Source: Candidatus Saccharimonadota bacterium (GTDB taxonomy: Bacteria > Patescibacteriota > Saccharimonadia > Saccharimonadales > Saccharimonadaceae). From it: DNA of 16,596 nucleotides. A program made the translations under genes and the position numbers. Shown here piece by piece: positions 6,843-13,326 of the stretch. The stretch lies in assembly GCA_900556885.1 (NCBI GenBank), contig UNSQ01000015.1, positions 1-16,596 on the forward strand. Reading direction: 5' to 3'. Position 1 is the first letter of the stretch. Each line of letters opens with the position of its first letter. The notes under the pieces are model-generated. The model was given only the letters and a program-made list of their open reading frames with translations, searched no databases and was not told where the DNA came from.

Positions 6843-6896
6843 AAAGTGCTTAAATCTCCCTTCCCGAGTAAACCCGAGATTACCGTTAATATTTAA

Positions 6897-7139
6897 CTAC
6901 CGACCTTGAGGTCGATCGTCACGTAGGCGGAAGCTGATTCGTCCCTTTGTAAGATCGTAAGGGGTCATCTCAACCTCAACCTTATCACCAGGCACTAGAC
7001 GGATATAATGCTTGCGCATTCGTCCTGAAATGTGCGCGATGATACTATGGCCATTCTCCAGTTCCACCTTAAATTGAGTATTAGGCAGTGCTTCCACTAC
7101 CTTTCCTACCATTTTGATGACTTCCTTTTGACTCGCCAT
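6897..7139 (-). CDS. infA: Translation initiation factor IF-1
   Basis: An 80-residue IF-1, a single S1/OB-fold that occupies the A site during 30S initiation. The core is typical: [20 protein letters not shown] (about 11-30), [20 protein letters not shown] (about 35-54), and [15 protein letters not shown]. It is about 8 residues longer than the common 72-aa form, at both ends. It is the first gene of a nine-gene transcription unit running to rpsI. The usual upstream neighbours secY, adk and map do not precede it directly; a plus-strand gene does. The leader is very short, about 8 nt if transcription starts 7 nt after the -10, with no clear Shine-Dalgarno. Confidence 0.96.
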   Translation of the reverse strand: MASQKEVIKMVGKVVEALPNTQFKVELENGHSIIAHISGRMRKHYIRLVPGDKVEVEMTPYDLTKGRISFRLRDDRPQGR

Positions 7140-7154
7140 AAGTTACAGTTGTCA

Positions 7155-7183
7155 ATTATACAGTACTGAATACAGTTTGACAA
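7155..7183 (-). promoter_or_regulatory. Promoter of the infA-rpsI operon
   Basis: On the minus strand TTGTCA (7178-7183) and TATAAT (7155-7160) are separated by exactly 17 bp: a perfect -10 and a 5/6 -35. It is the best sigma70-type promoter in the window. The -10 ends 15 nt before the infA ATG, giving a very short leader. Confidence 0.85.
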
Positions 7184-7205
7184 GGGTTTTCGCCGTAAAT
7201 TCACG

Positions 7206-7214
7206 TGCTATAAT
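7206..7214 (+). promoter_or_regulatory. Extended -10 promoter of the 191-aa membrane protein gene
   Basis: TGC-TATAAT, a perfect hexamer (7209-7214) with a TGn extension. It lies 30 nt before the ATG at 7245, with an AAGGA ribosome-binding site 5 nt from the ATG. It is back to back with the infA promoter. Confidence 0.7.
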
Positions 7215-7244
7215 TGTGTTATCAAATTTAACATAAGGATTTTT

Positions 7245-7820
7245 ATGGCAAGCAAGAAAAAACCAGCAAACTTTAAGGTTACAAAATCGAAGAATGAGAT
7301 AATGACCGCGGTGCTAATTGGTCTGGTAACGGCTTTGATAGTGATAGTTATTGGCGTAATTTTATTGCACACCAACCAAACTTCCGACAAGACGTTTCAA
7401 ACAGTCGAAAATGTTGACGGTGGATCCGTGAACTTGGGCTCTCTAGGCTTCCGAATTGAAGGAGATAAATTAGTTATTCGTAACGATTCAGTCGCACAAG
7501 AGATTCGCTATTTTCTGAAGACAGAAACTAAAAAATCAGGCTGCAAGGATAACAACAGCGTAACTGTGGTAATTGCCCATTCCCAAGATGAGAAACAGTT
7601 GTTGCTGGGCTATGGTTGCGGCAATTCTGAGGCACGAATATTTGCAGTCAAGAAAGACGGCGGATGGAAAGCGATTTCCCCAACCAACCAATTTAATTCG
7701 TTCGACATTCCGAGCTGTAAGATGGTTGATGAAAATAACATTAGTAATGAAATTGCGCCAGTCTGCCAAAATGAGAAAAAAGTTGGCGACAATTTATCTT
7801 ACGATTACAAAATACGATAA
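7245..7820 (+). CDS. Single-pass membrane-anchored protein with a four-cysteine outer domain, unknown function
   Basis: 191 residues: a Lys-rich cytoplasmic N-terminus (about 1-18), one hydrophobic helix (about 20-42, rich in Val, Ile and Leu), then an outer domain of about 148 residues. With positive charges before the helix and no lipobox, the anchor should be N-in. The outer part looks like beta strands alternating with polar turns and holds four Cys in the contexts SGCKD, GYGCGN, PSCKM and PVCQN, suitable for two disulfides. I do not recognise the family. It lies on the opposite strand between secY and infA, where adk and map usually stand, and has its own extended -10 promoter, ribosome-binding site and shared terminator. 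A cell-surface role is inferred from topology only. Confidence 0.75.
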   Translation: MASKKKPANFKVTKSKNEIMTAVLIGLVTALIVIVIGVILLHTNQTSDKTFQTVENVDGGSVNLGSLGFRIEGDKLVIRNDSVAQEIRYFLKTETKKSGCKDNNSVTVVIAHSQDEKQLLLGYGCGNSEARIFAVKKDGGWKAISPTNQFNSFDIPSCKMVDENNISNEIAPVCQNEKKVGDNLSYDYKIR

Positions 7821-7830
7821 TCCATTCACA

Positions 7831-7863
7831 AAAAGAATTCCCCGCTTTTCGGCGGGGATTTTT
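7831..7863. terminator. Bidirectional terminator between the 191-aa gene and secY
   Basis: A GC-rich hairpin, tccccgc / gcgggga, with loop ttttcg, has A-rich sequence on its left and T-rich sequence on its right. It can stop transcription from both the plus-strand 191-aa gene (ends 7820) and the minus-strand secY (ends 7872). Confidence 0.85.
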
Positions 7864-7871
7864 AATGTCAA

Positions 7872-9347
7872 TTATTTTTTCTTAAACAAACGACGCTTCT
7901 TGCTCTTCTTTTTGTCGCTATCAAGCAGCTCGTCTGGGTCAAAGTCGTCATATGTAACCATCAGCGCACGCGAGTTGACTTGTCGCAGGGTTTCAAGGGC
8001 AACTGATACGATAATCAAGATCCCTGTACCGCCGATTGACAAACGCAAACCTTGCAAGCCTGTTAAATTGTACGTGAGATATTCCGCGACGAATGGCAAA
8101 ATAGCCACGATCCCCAGGACGATTGAGCCGAACAAAATCAAGCGATTTACAGTTTTCATAAGGTATTTTTCAGTCTGAGCGCCCGGACGCACACCCTCAA
8201 TAAATCCGCCCTGCTTCTGCAAATTTTCGGCAATTTCGTTAGCGTTAAAGACAATTCCAGTGTAGAAATATGTAAAGGCGATAACCAAGATGAAGTATAG
8301 AGTTGGGTAGATAAATGCTTCTGCGGTACTGCCGGTGAATGAGCCCGCGTTTGGAGCTTGGAACCAAGTGATCAATTTGTTGGCGGTCGGTAGAAGGTCG
8401 GCGTTACCAGACGCTTTCATAACTTGACCGACGAATTGCGGCAAGCTTAGGAATGCAACCGCGAAGATGACCGGAATAACTCCCGCCGCAATCAATTTAA
8501 CCGGCAAAATGCTTTTTACATCGCCATAGTTACTGTTTCCATGAACGCGCTTTGCGTAGTTAATTGTAATGACGCGCTGAGCTTCGTTGATTTTAACTAG
8601 GAAGTAAAGGACGATGAGTCCGGCAATTGACATGATTAATATCGTCCAGAACATAACTGGGTTTACAGGGAGAGTGAACCAGTTGAAGACGTTCAGGCTG
8701 CCAGATGAAGTGTTGAACAGCGAGGAGATTAATGACGCGAGCATTTGTGGCAATTGGCTGATGATACCAGCGAAGATTACGATAGAAATACCGTTGCCGA
8801 TTCCTTGCTCAGTAATCAACTCACCGAGCCACATCAGAAGGACAGAGCCTGCTGTCATTGAAGTGATTGAAACAATCCACTCCATCATCGTAGGGTCGGC
8901 CAATGTCGTACTGCCGCCTTGAAGAACTGTTTGCCTTAAGATGAAGATGAAAGCGATTGACTGGACAATAGCAAGCGGCACGGTAATGACACGCGTCCAT
9001 TGCTGAATTTTCCGACGTCCAGATTCGCCGTCTTTATGCAGCTCCTCAAGCCTTGGAATGGCTTTGGTCAGAAGTTGGATGATAATACTGGCAGTAATAA
9101 ATGGACTAAGTCCGACCAACACCAGAGAAAAGCTCGACAACGCACCACCAGATAGCAAGTTCAAAATTCCACCGAGGTCAGATTGCCCAAGCACCGACGA
9201 AATCGCGTTACGCAGCTGCGTTGGTTCCGCCAATGGCACTGGAATGTGCGCCAATAATCGATAAACAACGATTATTCCCACGACGATAAATAGTCGTTTC
9301 TGCATATCTTTATTTTTCAGTGAGCGAAAAATTATTCTCCAATTCAT
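7872..9347 (-). CDS. secY: Preprotein translocase subunit SecY
   Basis: A 491-residue SecY, the channel of the Sec translocon in the cytoplasmic membrane. Multiple membrane segments follow an N-terminus typical of the family (RLLAHIPVPLAEPTQL, about 30-45). LVLVGLSPFITASIIIQLLT (about 75-94, the plug/TM2 region) is diagnostic, as are the cytoplasmic loop LHKDGESGRRKIQQWTRVIT and the KQGGFIEGVRPGAQTEKYL loop near the C-terminal third. It is longer than the usual ~430 aa, partly through a charged tail ending SDKKKSKKRRLFKKK. A GAGGGG ribosome-binding site lies 7 nt before the ATG. Unlike most bacteria it is transcribed alone; adk and map are not next to it. Confidence 0.96.
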   Translation of the reverse strand: MNWRIIFRSLKNKDMQKRLFIVVGIIVVYRLLAHIPVPLAEPTQLRNAISSVLGQSDLGGILNLLSGGALSSFSLVLVGLSPFITASIIIQLLTKAIPRLEELHKDGESGRRKIQQWTRVITVPLAIVQSIAFIFILRQTVLQGGSTTLADPTMMEWIVSITSMTAGSVLLMWLGELITEQGIGNGISIVIFAGIISQLPQMLASLISSLFNTSSGSLNVFNWFTLPVNPVMFWTILIMSIAGLIVLYFLVKINEAQRVITINYAKRVHGNSNYGDVKSILPVKLIAAGVIPVIFAVAFLSLPQFVGQVMKASGNADLLPTANKLITWFQAPNAGSFTGSTAEAFIYPTLYFILVIAFTYFYTGIVFNANEIAENLQKQGGFIEGVRPGAQTEKYLMKTVNRLILFGSIVLGIVAILPFVAEYLTYNLTGLQGLRLSIGGTGILIIVSVALETLRQVNSRALMVTYDDFDPDELLDSDKKKSKKRRLFKKK

Positions 9348-9389
9348 GTTTTAGCCCCTCATAGTCACTAACAATTCTTAACTCTGTTA

Positions 9390-9418
9390 ATTATACATTA
9401 CCTTAGCGGATATTTCCA
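9390..9418 (-). promoter_or_regulatory. Promoter of secY
   Basis: TATAAT on the minus strand (9390-9395), preceded at 17 bp by TGGAAA (9413-9418; 4/6 match to TTGACA). It gives a leader of roughly 35 nt containing the GAGGGG site of secY. It shows that secY is uncoupled from rplO. Confidence 0.65.
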
Positions 9419-9444
9419 TACTAAAAACATAAAAGCGTATGCGT

Positions 9445-9450
9445 TATAAT
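9445..9450 (+). promoter_or_regulatory. -10 box of the OmpA-like gene
   Basis: Perfect TATAAT 33 nt before the chosen ATG at 9484. No good -35 at 16-18 bp. It is arranged divergently from the secY promoter. Confidence 0.55.
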
Positions 9451-9483
9451 TGAGTCAATAACATAATGTAAATGAGGTATTAT

Positions 9484-10200
9484 ATGCAACAGCAACCTGA
9501 AATCCCATCAACTCCACCAATTACGCCACCGCCAAACCCAGAATTGCCCCAAAATTACCCGCCAAAGAAAAGTAAATTGTGGCTATGGGTTACACTGGCA
9601 ATCGTGGGAGTGCTGGCGACAATCGGAATAGTGGTGGCAATTATTCTTGTGTCAAACAAAACCGCGCCTTCAAAGAATACGAATATTTCACGGAAAGAAG
9701 CAATCAAGCCTAAGGGCGAAGAAAAGAAGAGTGAGGATAAGAAACAGAATTTAGCTAAATCAAATTCAAAATGTTTAACGTCTGCTGATTTTCGAAAAGC
9801 CGGCTATGACTATATGAAAGACGGCTATTTTACGCTTAGCGACGGTAAATATAATTTTAAAAATGTTTTCTTCAATGCGGATTCGACGCAATATACATAC
9901 GAAGAAATTGCCGTTGACGAACTAGCTAAACTGGGGTCGCTATACAAATCAAATAGTCAAAAGGAATTTTCAATTGAGCTGATCGGTCAAACGTATGAAA
10001 GTTCAAAGACAAGTGCTGGCACAAAATTAGCCATGGAACGCGCCGATAAAGTCAAGCAAGGATTAGTCTCGCAAGGTTTTCCTGAGAATAAGATTATTAT
10101 CTCTGAGCCAAAAATCGCCAATCACGACAATAGCGATGACACCGCCGACAGAAATGTGACTATTTATCTAGTCGTGCCGCAAGAATGTAGCGAAAAATAG
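9484..10200 (+). CDS. Membrane-anchored protein with a divergent OmpA-C-like (peptidoglycan-binding-type) domain
   Basis: 238 residues. A Pro-rich N-terminus (about 1-28) is followed by one membrane helix (about 32-56), a Lys/Glu-rich charged linker (about 62-92) and a domain from about 115 to the end. That domain follows the OmpA C-terminal plan: FFNADSTQYTYEEIAVDELA for the first strand and helix, IELIGQTYESS at the place of the GHTD strand, LAMERADKVKQGLVSQGFPE for the long helix with RA, and DRNVTIYLVV at the NRRV strand. In the canonical domain the Asp of GHTD and the last Arg hold diaminopimelate; here the first is replaced (GQTY) while the Arg is kept. The start at 9484 is preferred over an in-frame ATG at 9472 because GAGG lies 6 nt before it and overlaps the earlier start. 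Cell-wall attachment is inferred. Confidence 0.72.
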   Translation: MQQQPEIPSTPPITPPPNPELPQNYPPKKSKLWLWVTLAIVGVLATIGIVVAIILVSNKTAPSKNTNISRKEAIKPKGEEKKSEDKKQNLAKSNSKCLTSADFRKAGYDYMKDGYFTLSDGKYNFKNVFFNADSTQYTYEEIAVDELAKLGSLYKSNSQKEFSIELIGQTYESSKTSAGTKLAMERADKVKQGLVSQGFPENKIIISEPKIANHDNSDDTADRNVTIYLVVPQECSEK

Positions 10201-10222
10201 TCCAAAATATCAGGGCAAAAGA

Positions 10223-10250
10223 AAATCCCCTTCGAAATGGAAGGGGATTT
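10223..10250. terminator. Bidirectional terminator between the OmpA-like gene and rplO
   Basis: A perfect 10-bp stem aaatcccctt / aaggggattt with an 8-nt loop. It has T/A tails on both sides and lies 22 nt after the OmpA-like stop and 19 nt after the rplO stop on the other strand. It ends the rplF-rplO unit before secY. Confidence 0.88.
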
Positions 10251-10269
10251 ATCGTTACCGAGAAAAAAA

Positions 10270-10743
10270 TTATTTCTCTTCAGCTTCTTTCGCGCTTTGG
10301 CGTAGAGGTGTAGCTACTTTCTCGAATGAGCCACCAGCTTTTTCGATAGCAGCAACAACTGAAGCTGAGGCAGCTTGTACTTTCAAGTCAACCTTAGCCT
10401 TCAATTCACCACGAGCAATCACCTTAACCGTGTGGAAAGGAGTTGCAATGTAGCCTTCAGTGAACAACAAAGCATTGTCAACGGTCTTACCGTCAAATGC
10501 GTTTAAATGATCCATGTACACAACTTGGGCTGGAGTTCGCAAGCTCTTGAATCCGCGAGCCTTTGGTACAGCTTGAGCTAGTGGACGCTGACCACCTTGG
10601 AACATTACGCGAAGCTTCTTACCTGTTCGGGCGTTCTGACCTTTAGTACCGCGACCAGCAGTTTTACCTTGACCGGCAGCAATACCGCGACCAACGCGCT
10701 TTTTATTCCTGTTTGCTGAAACTTGGAGATCATTGTACTTCAT
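10270..10743 (-). CDS. rplO: 50S ribosomal protein L15 (uL15)
   Basis: A 157-residue L15, an assembly protein of the large subunit. The Gly/Arg-rich N-terminus KKRVGRGIAAGQGKTAGRGT (about 14-33) with KGQNARTG is diagnostic, and FQGGQRPLAQAVPKARGF (about 48-65) follows. The C-terminal part matches the globular domain. Its ATG overlaps the rpsE stop by one base (TAATG), so no rpmD (L30) lies between them as it does in most bacteria. It is the last gene of its transcription unit. Confidence 0.97.
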   Translation of the reverse strand: MKYNDLQVSANRNKKRVGRGIAAGQGKTAGRGTKGQNARTGKKLRVMFQGGQRPLAQAVPKARGFKSLRTPAQVVYMDHLNAFDGKTVDNALLFTEGYIATPFHTVKVIARGELKAKVDLKVQAASASVVAAIEKAGGSFEKVATPLRQSAKEAEEK

Positions 10744-11333
10744 TATTTAGCCTCCTTTTTAGCAACCTTTTTTACAGGCTGAGCGCTTAGCCATTGATCG
10801 CGTGGAACTAATGACTTTAGAGCTTCAATAGTCGCGTAAGCAATGTTAACCTTGTTGGTTGAGCCAAGAGATTTGGTCAATAGGTTGCGAATTCCTGTTA
10901 CACCGATAATTTGGCGAACTACACCACCAGCGATAATACCAGTACCAGGAGCGGCTGGCTTGATCAATACGCGTGCGCCAGAGAATTTAACTTCGCTGTC
11001 GTGCGGAATTGTTTCGCCGTTTAATGGCAATGTAATCAAGTGCTTTTTAGCGACTGATGTAGCCTTAGCGACTGCAGCTTGAACGTCTGCACCCTTAGCA
11101 ACACCGACACCAACTTTATCTTTGCGGTTACCAACAACCACCAAAGCCTTAAATCGGAAGCGGCGACCACCTTTAACCACACGAGAAACGCGGTCAATGT
11201 TGATTACCAATTCTTCAAACTCTTTTGGTGCGTCATCGCGCACATTTCGCCGGTCATCGCGGCGACCACCACGTGGATTTCGAGGTCGACGACCTTCTGC
11301 ACGTGGGGTAGTATTTGCAGCTTGCTCTGCCAT
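10743..11333 (-). CDS. rpsE: 30S ribosomal protein S5 (uS5)
   Basis: A 196-residue S5, involved in decoding fidelity and mRNA entry. The double-stranded RNA-binding core is clear: DRVSRVVKGGRRFRFKALVV (about 49-68), GVGVAKGADVQAAVAKA (about 78-94), and the C-terminal PGTGIIAGGVVRQIIGVTGI. The N-terminal 40 residues form an Arg/Gly/Asp-rich extension (GRRPRNPRGGRRDDRR), probably disordered. The frame is open up to an ATG at 11366, but that lies inside rplR. The ATG at 11333 has a GGAG site and follows the rplR stop by 1 nt. Confidence 0.96.
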   Translation of the reverse strand: MAEQAANTTPRAEGRRPRNPRGGRRDDRRNVRDDAPKEFEELVINIDRVSRVVKGGRRFRFKALVVVGNRKDKVGVGVAKGADVQAAVAKATSVAKKHLITLPLNGETIPHDSEVKFSGARVLIKPAAPGTGIIAGGVVRQIIGVTGIRNLLTKSLGSTNKVNIAYATIEALKSLVPRDQWLSAQPVKKVAKKEAK

Positions 11334-11334
11334 A

Positions 11335-11685
11335 CTAAAACTCCAATCCTTCTTGGCGCGCAGCATCAGCCAAAGCCTTTAGGCGGCCAGCGTATTGACG
11401 ACCATTTCGATCAAATACCACTGCGCTAATCTTAATTTTCTTTGCTTTTTTAGCAATTTCAGTACCGATAGCAGCACTTTTTTCAGTCATCGTGCCAGTC
11501 GCTTTCGTGCCAACTGTAGTTGCTGCAGCCAATGTTTTACCAGCCACATCATCAATCAATTGCGCGCTAACGTGCAAATTGCTAATAGTAACTGTCAAGC
11601 GTGGACGCTCTGCCGTGCCTGAAACCTTAGCGCGAACGCGGTTTTTGCGAAGAGCGCGGTTGAGTAGCTTCTTATTTTCAGCCAT
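11335..11685 (-). CDS. rplR: 50S ribosomal protein L18 (uL18)
   Basis: A 116-residue L18, which with L5 binds 5S rRNA in the central protuberance. Recognisable parts are RKNRVRAKVSGTAERPRLTV (about 13-32), the SNLHVSAQLIDD strand, and the C-terminal FDRNGRQYAGRLKALADAAR followed by GLEF. The length is normal. It begins 2 nt after the rplF stop. Confidence 0.96.
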   Translation of the reverse strand: MAENKKLLNRALRKNRVRAKVSGTAERPRLTVTISNLHVSAQLIDDVAGKTLAAATTVGTKATGTMTEKSAAIGTEIAKKAKKIKISAVVFDRNGRQYAGRLKALADAARQEGLEF

Positions 11686-11687
11686 GA

Positions 11688-12227
11688 TTACTTACCTGTC
11701 TTTCCTGCTTTACGCAAAATCTGCTCGTCGACGTACTTGATACCCTTGCCCTTGTATGGTTCAGGTTTCTTCAAGGCGCGGATTTCCGCTGCAACTTGGC
11801 CGACTTGTTGTTTATTGATACCGCTAACAACGATAATCATTTTTTCGTTGGTAACAGTTACGCCTTCTGGGGCTTTGTATTTGACTGGATGTGAAAATCC
11901 AAGTGCCATTTCTAGCTCATTATTGCTTGAGCTAACACGGAAACCGACACCGTTAACCTCTAGGCGCTTTTCATAACCTTTGGTTACACCGATTACCATG
12001 TTGTTAATTAGCGCGCGCATCAGACCATGCTGACTACGGGCTACTTTGGACTCGTCCTTAGGATGTACCGTGACTTGTCCATCTTCGACTTTCACCTCAA
12101 CTGCTGGTGTGATGAATTGCTTCAATTCACCCTTTGGTCCTTTAACGACCACATCACCAGAGTCAACCGTGATTGTCACACCGGCCGGAATAATCACCGG
12201 CAGTTTTCCGATTCGACTCAGACTCAT
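11688..12227 (-). CDS. rplF: 50S ribosomal protein L6 (uL6)
   Basis: A 179-residue L6 with the usual two related domains, placed near the factor-binding site of the large subunit. It opens SRIGKLPVIIPAGV, has GLMRALINNMVIGVTKGYEK (about 68-87), and ends with KKPEPYKGKGIKYVDEQILR, the highly conserved C-terminal motif. An AAAGGTGAG site lies just before the ATG. It heads the rplF-rplR-rpsE-rplO unit. The genes that normally precede it (rpsH, rpsN, rplE) are not upstream; a peptidase-like gene is. Confidence 0.97.
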   Translation of the reverse strand: MSLSRIGKLPVIIPAGVTITVDSGDVVVKGPKGELKQFITPAVEVKVEDGQVTVHPKDESKVARSQHGLMRALINNMVIGVTKGYEKRLEVNGVGFRVSSSNNELEMALGFSHPVKYKAPEGVTVTNEKMIIVVSGINKQQVGQVAAEIRALKKPEPYKGKGIKYVDEQILRKAGKTGK

Positions 12228-12263
12228 TACTCACCTTTCGTGTGATTTGATATTAACTTCAGT

Positions 12264-12293
12264 ATTTTAACACAGACTAGAGGTAAAATGCAA
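12264..12293 (-). promoter_or_regulatory. Candidate promoter of the rplF-rplO unit
   Basis: On the minus strand TTGCAT (12288-12293), 18 bp, TAAAAT (12264-12269). The match is moderate, but it lies in the only gap before rplF, about 36 nt from the ATG, downstream of the 314-aa gene. It would make rplF the first gene of the unit, unless transcription continues from the upstream gene on the same strand. Confidence 0.5.
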
Positions 12294-12303
12294 GGTTCTC
12301 AAG

Positions 12304-13248
12304 CTACGAATTAACCTCATATATATCCAACTCGATTGAATTGATCATTTGCCTTATTCGAGCACTATCCGCCATTTCCAGCCAACCTTTGCCGCCAATA
12401 ATACACCCTCCAAGGATCGCATTTAGCGTGCTCCTATTTAATATAACCTGTTTATGATTGTCCGAACATCGAACAAGAGCTTTTCGTAAATTATCACAAA
12501 AGACGGACGACGATAAGCTTTTTATATATTCTAAGAAATCATAGCTCAATTGATTAATTATTTTGTCATCTTTCTTCAATAGTCCAAGAAACATTCTGTA
12601 TCCAACCGAAATTGACGCCTCAGACCACTGATCGCCACGATCATATACGGTATATTTTTCTCGTACAACCGTCAAGAAATTGAGAGTCACAATCTGCATA
12701 ACAATTGCCGCCAGAGCTTGATCAACCGGCGTCTGTATGTGACTTTCATCAATCGAATACTCCAGAACGCATTCACGAAAAAGATCATCAGACTCTTTAC
12801 TGTATTTTATATACGAAGTACGAAAAAGCGTATTAACAGAGCTCTCATCGTGAGCCTTACGATACGCCATATCAATTTGCTTACGCCACGGAGAAATCTG
12901 AACTTCGCGTAGCTTTTTACTCAGTTCACTTCGGTCGACTTCTACTATATTTCGATTCATTTCTATCCCACACTCGCCAGCAGCCCTCAAAATATCATCT
13001 TCTGGAATGACTAATTTATCAAACTCTCGCAAGACCTCGTCATATGTCTTTTTCGCTTCTGGGCTATATAATTCAGCGTCCATAAAACAAGTGTCGCCAT
13101 ATGTTTTTGCAGACAGTATGATATCGCTCAGAACAAAGAACTCATTGTCTTGAAGACACTTCAAAACGTACTGAGCTAATAAATGTTCATAAATATGAGC
13201 GATTAGCCCGTCGTTATCGGCTATTTTGTATATGGATGAAATTATCAT
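12304..13248 (-). CDS. M16-like (insulinase-fold) putative zinc metalloprotein, 314 aa
   Basis: I recognise only the N-terminal motif with some confidence. LIAHIYEHLLAQYVL (residues 15-29) contains HxxEH (His18, Glu21, His22), the inverted zinc motif of peptidase family M16, in the usual setting of Gly/Ala before and a hydrophobic helix after. M16 enzymes take their third ligand from a Glu about 70-77 residues later; here GECGIEMNRN places Glu92 and Glu96 at 70 and 74. The rest is helical with no membrane segment or signal peptide, so it should be cytoplasmic. It is about 314 residues, shorter than the usual two-domain 400+ aa M16 protein, and could be a degenerate or partner subunit. It has a TATAAT box (13265-13270) 16 nt before the start, is divergent from rdgB, and is on the same strand as rplF. 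Confidence 0.6.
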   Translation of the reverse strand: MIISSIYKIADNDGLIAHIYEHLLAQYVLKCLQDNEFFVLSDIILSAKTYGDTCFMDAELYSPEAKKTYDEVLREFDKLVIPEDDILRAAGECGIEMNRNIVEVDRSELSKKLREVQISPWRKQIDMAYRKAHDESSVNTLFRTSYIKYSKESDDLFRECVLEYSIDESHIQTPVDQALAAIVMQIVTLNFLTVVREKYTVYDRGDQWSEASISVGYRMFLGLLKKDDKIINQLSYDFLEYIKSLSSSVFCDNLRKALVRCSDNHKQVILNRSTLNAILGGCIIGGKGWLEMADSARIRQMINSIELDIYEVNS

Positions 13249-13264
13249 TGCTTGGTTCGATGAT

Positions 13265-13270
13265 ATTATA
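13265..13270 (-). promoter_or_regulatory. -10 box of the M16-like gene
   Basis: Perfect TATAAT on the minus strand, 16 nt before the ATG at 13248. No good -35 is evident. It shares the 78-bp intergenic region with the divergent rdgB promoter. Confidence 0.5.
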
Positions 13271-13309
13271 ATACCGTCAAATTAGCAATTTTTCGATATT
13301 TATGATAGT

Positions 13310-13318
13310 TGATATAAT
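13310..13318 (+). promoter_or_regulatory. Extended -10 promoter of rdgB, probably leaderless
   Basis: TGA-TATAAT: a perfect -10 hexamer (13313-13318) with a TGn extension, ending 8 nt before the ATG at 13327. There is no ribosome-binding site in the 8 nt between, so the message should start at or very near the ATG. Confidence 0.65.
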
Positions 13319-13326
13319 CATACTCA

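Noticed and set aside
6843..6896. Possible regulatory hairpin between infA and rpmJ (two CCCGAG units)
   Set aside because: The two units are direct, not inverted, and do not form a stable stem.
7177..7214. TTGACA at 7177-7182 as the -35 of the plus-strand TATAAT at 7209-7214
   Set aside because: The spacer would be 26 bp, too long. The TGn extension explains promoter strength without a -35; the same bases serve the infA promoter on the other strand.
7573..8178. Long plus-strand open frame overlapping the 191-aa gene and the secY 3' end
   Set aside because: It is antisense to the SecY C-terminus and out of frame with a well-supported gene. The bidirectional terminator falls inside it.
9472..9483. 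Upstream ATG for the OmpA-like gene
   Set aside because: The GAGG that begins inside this short extension is placed correctly for the ATG at 9484 and cannot serve 9472.
11334..11366. Longer rpsE starting at 11366
   Set aside because: It overlaps rplR by 32 bp and adds residues not seen in S5. The start at 11333 has GGAG and 1-nt spacing.
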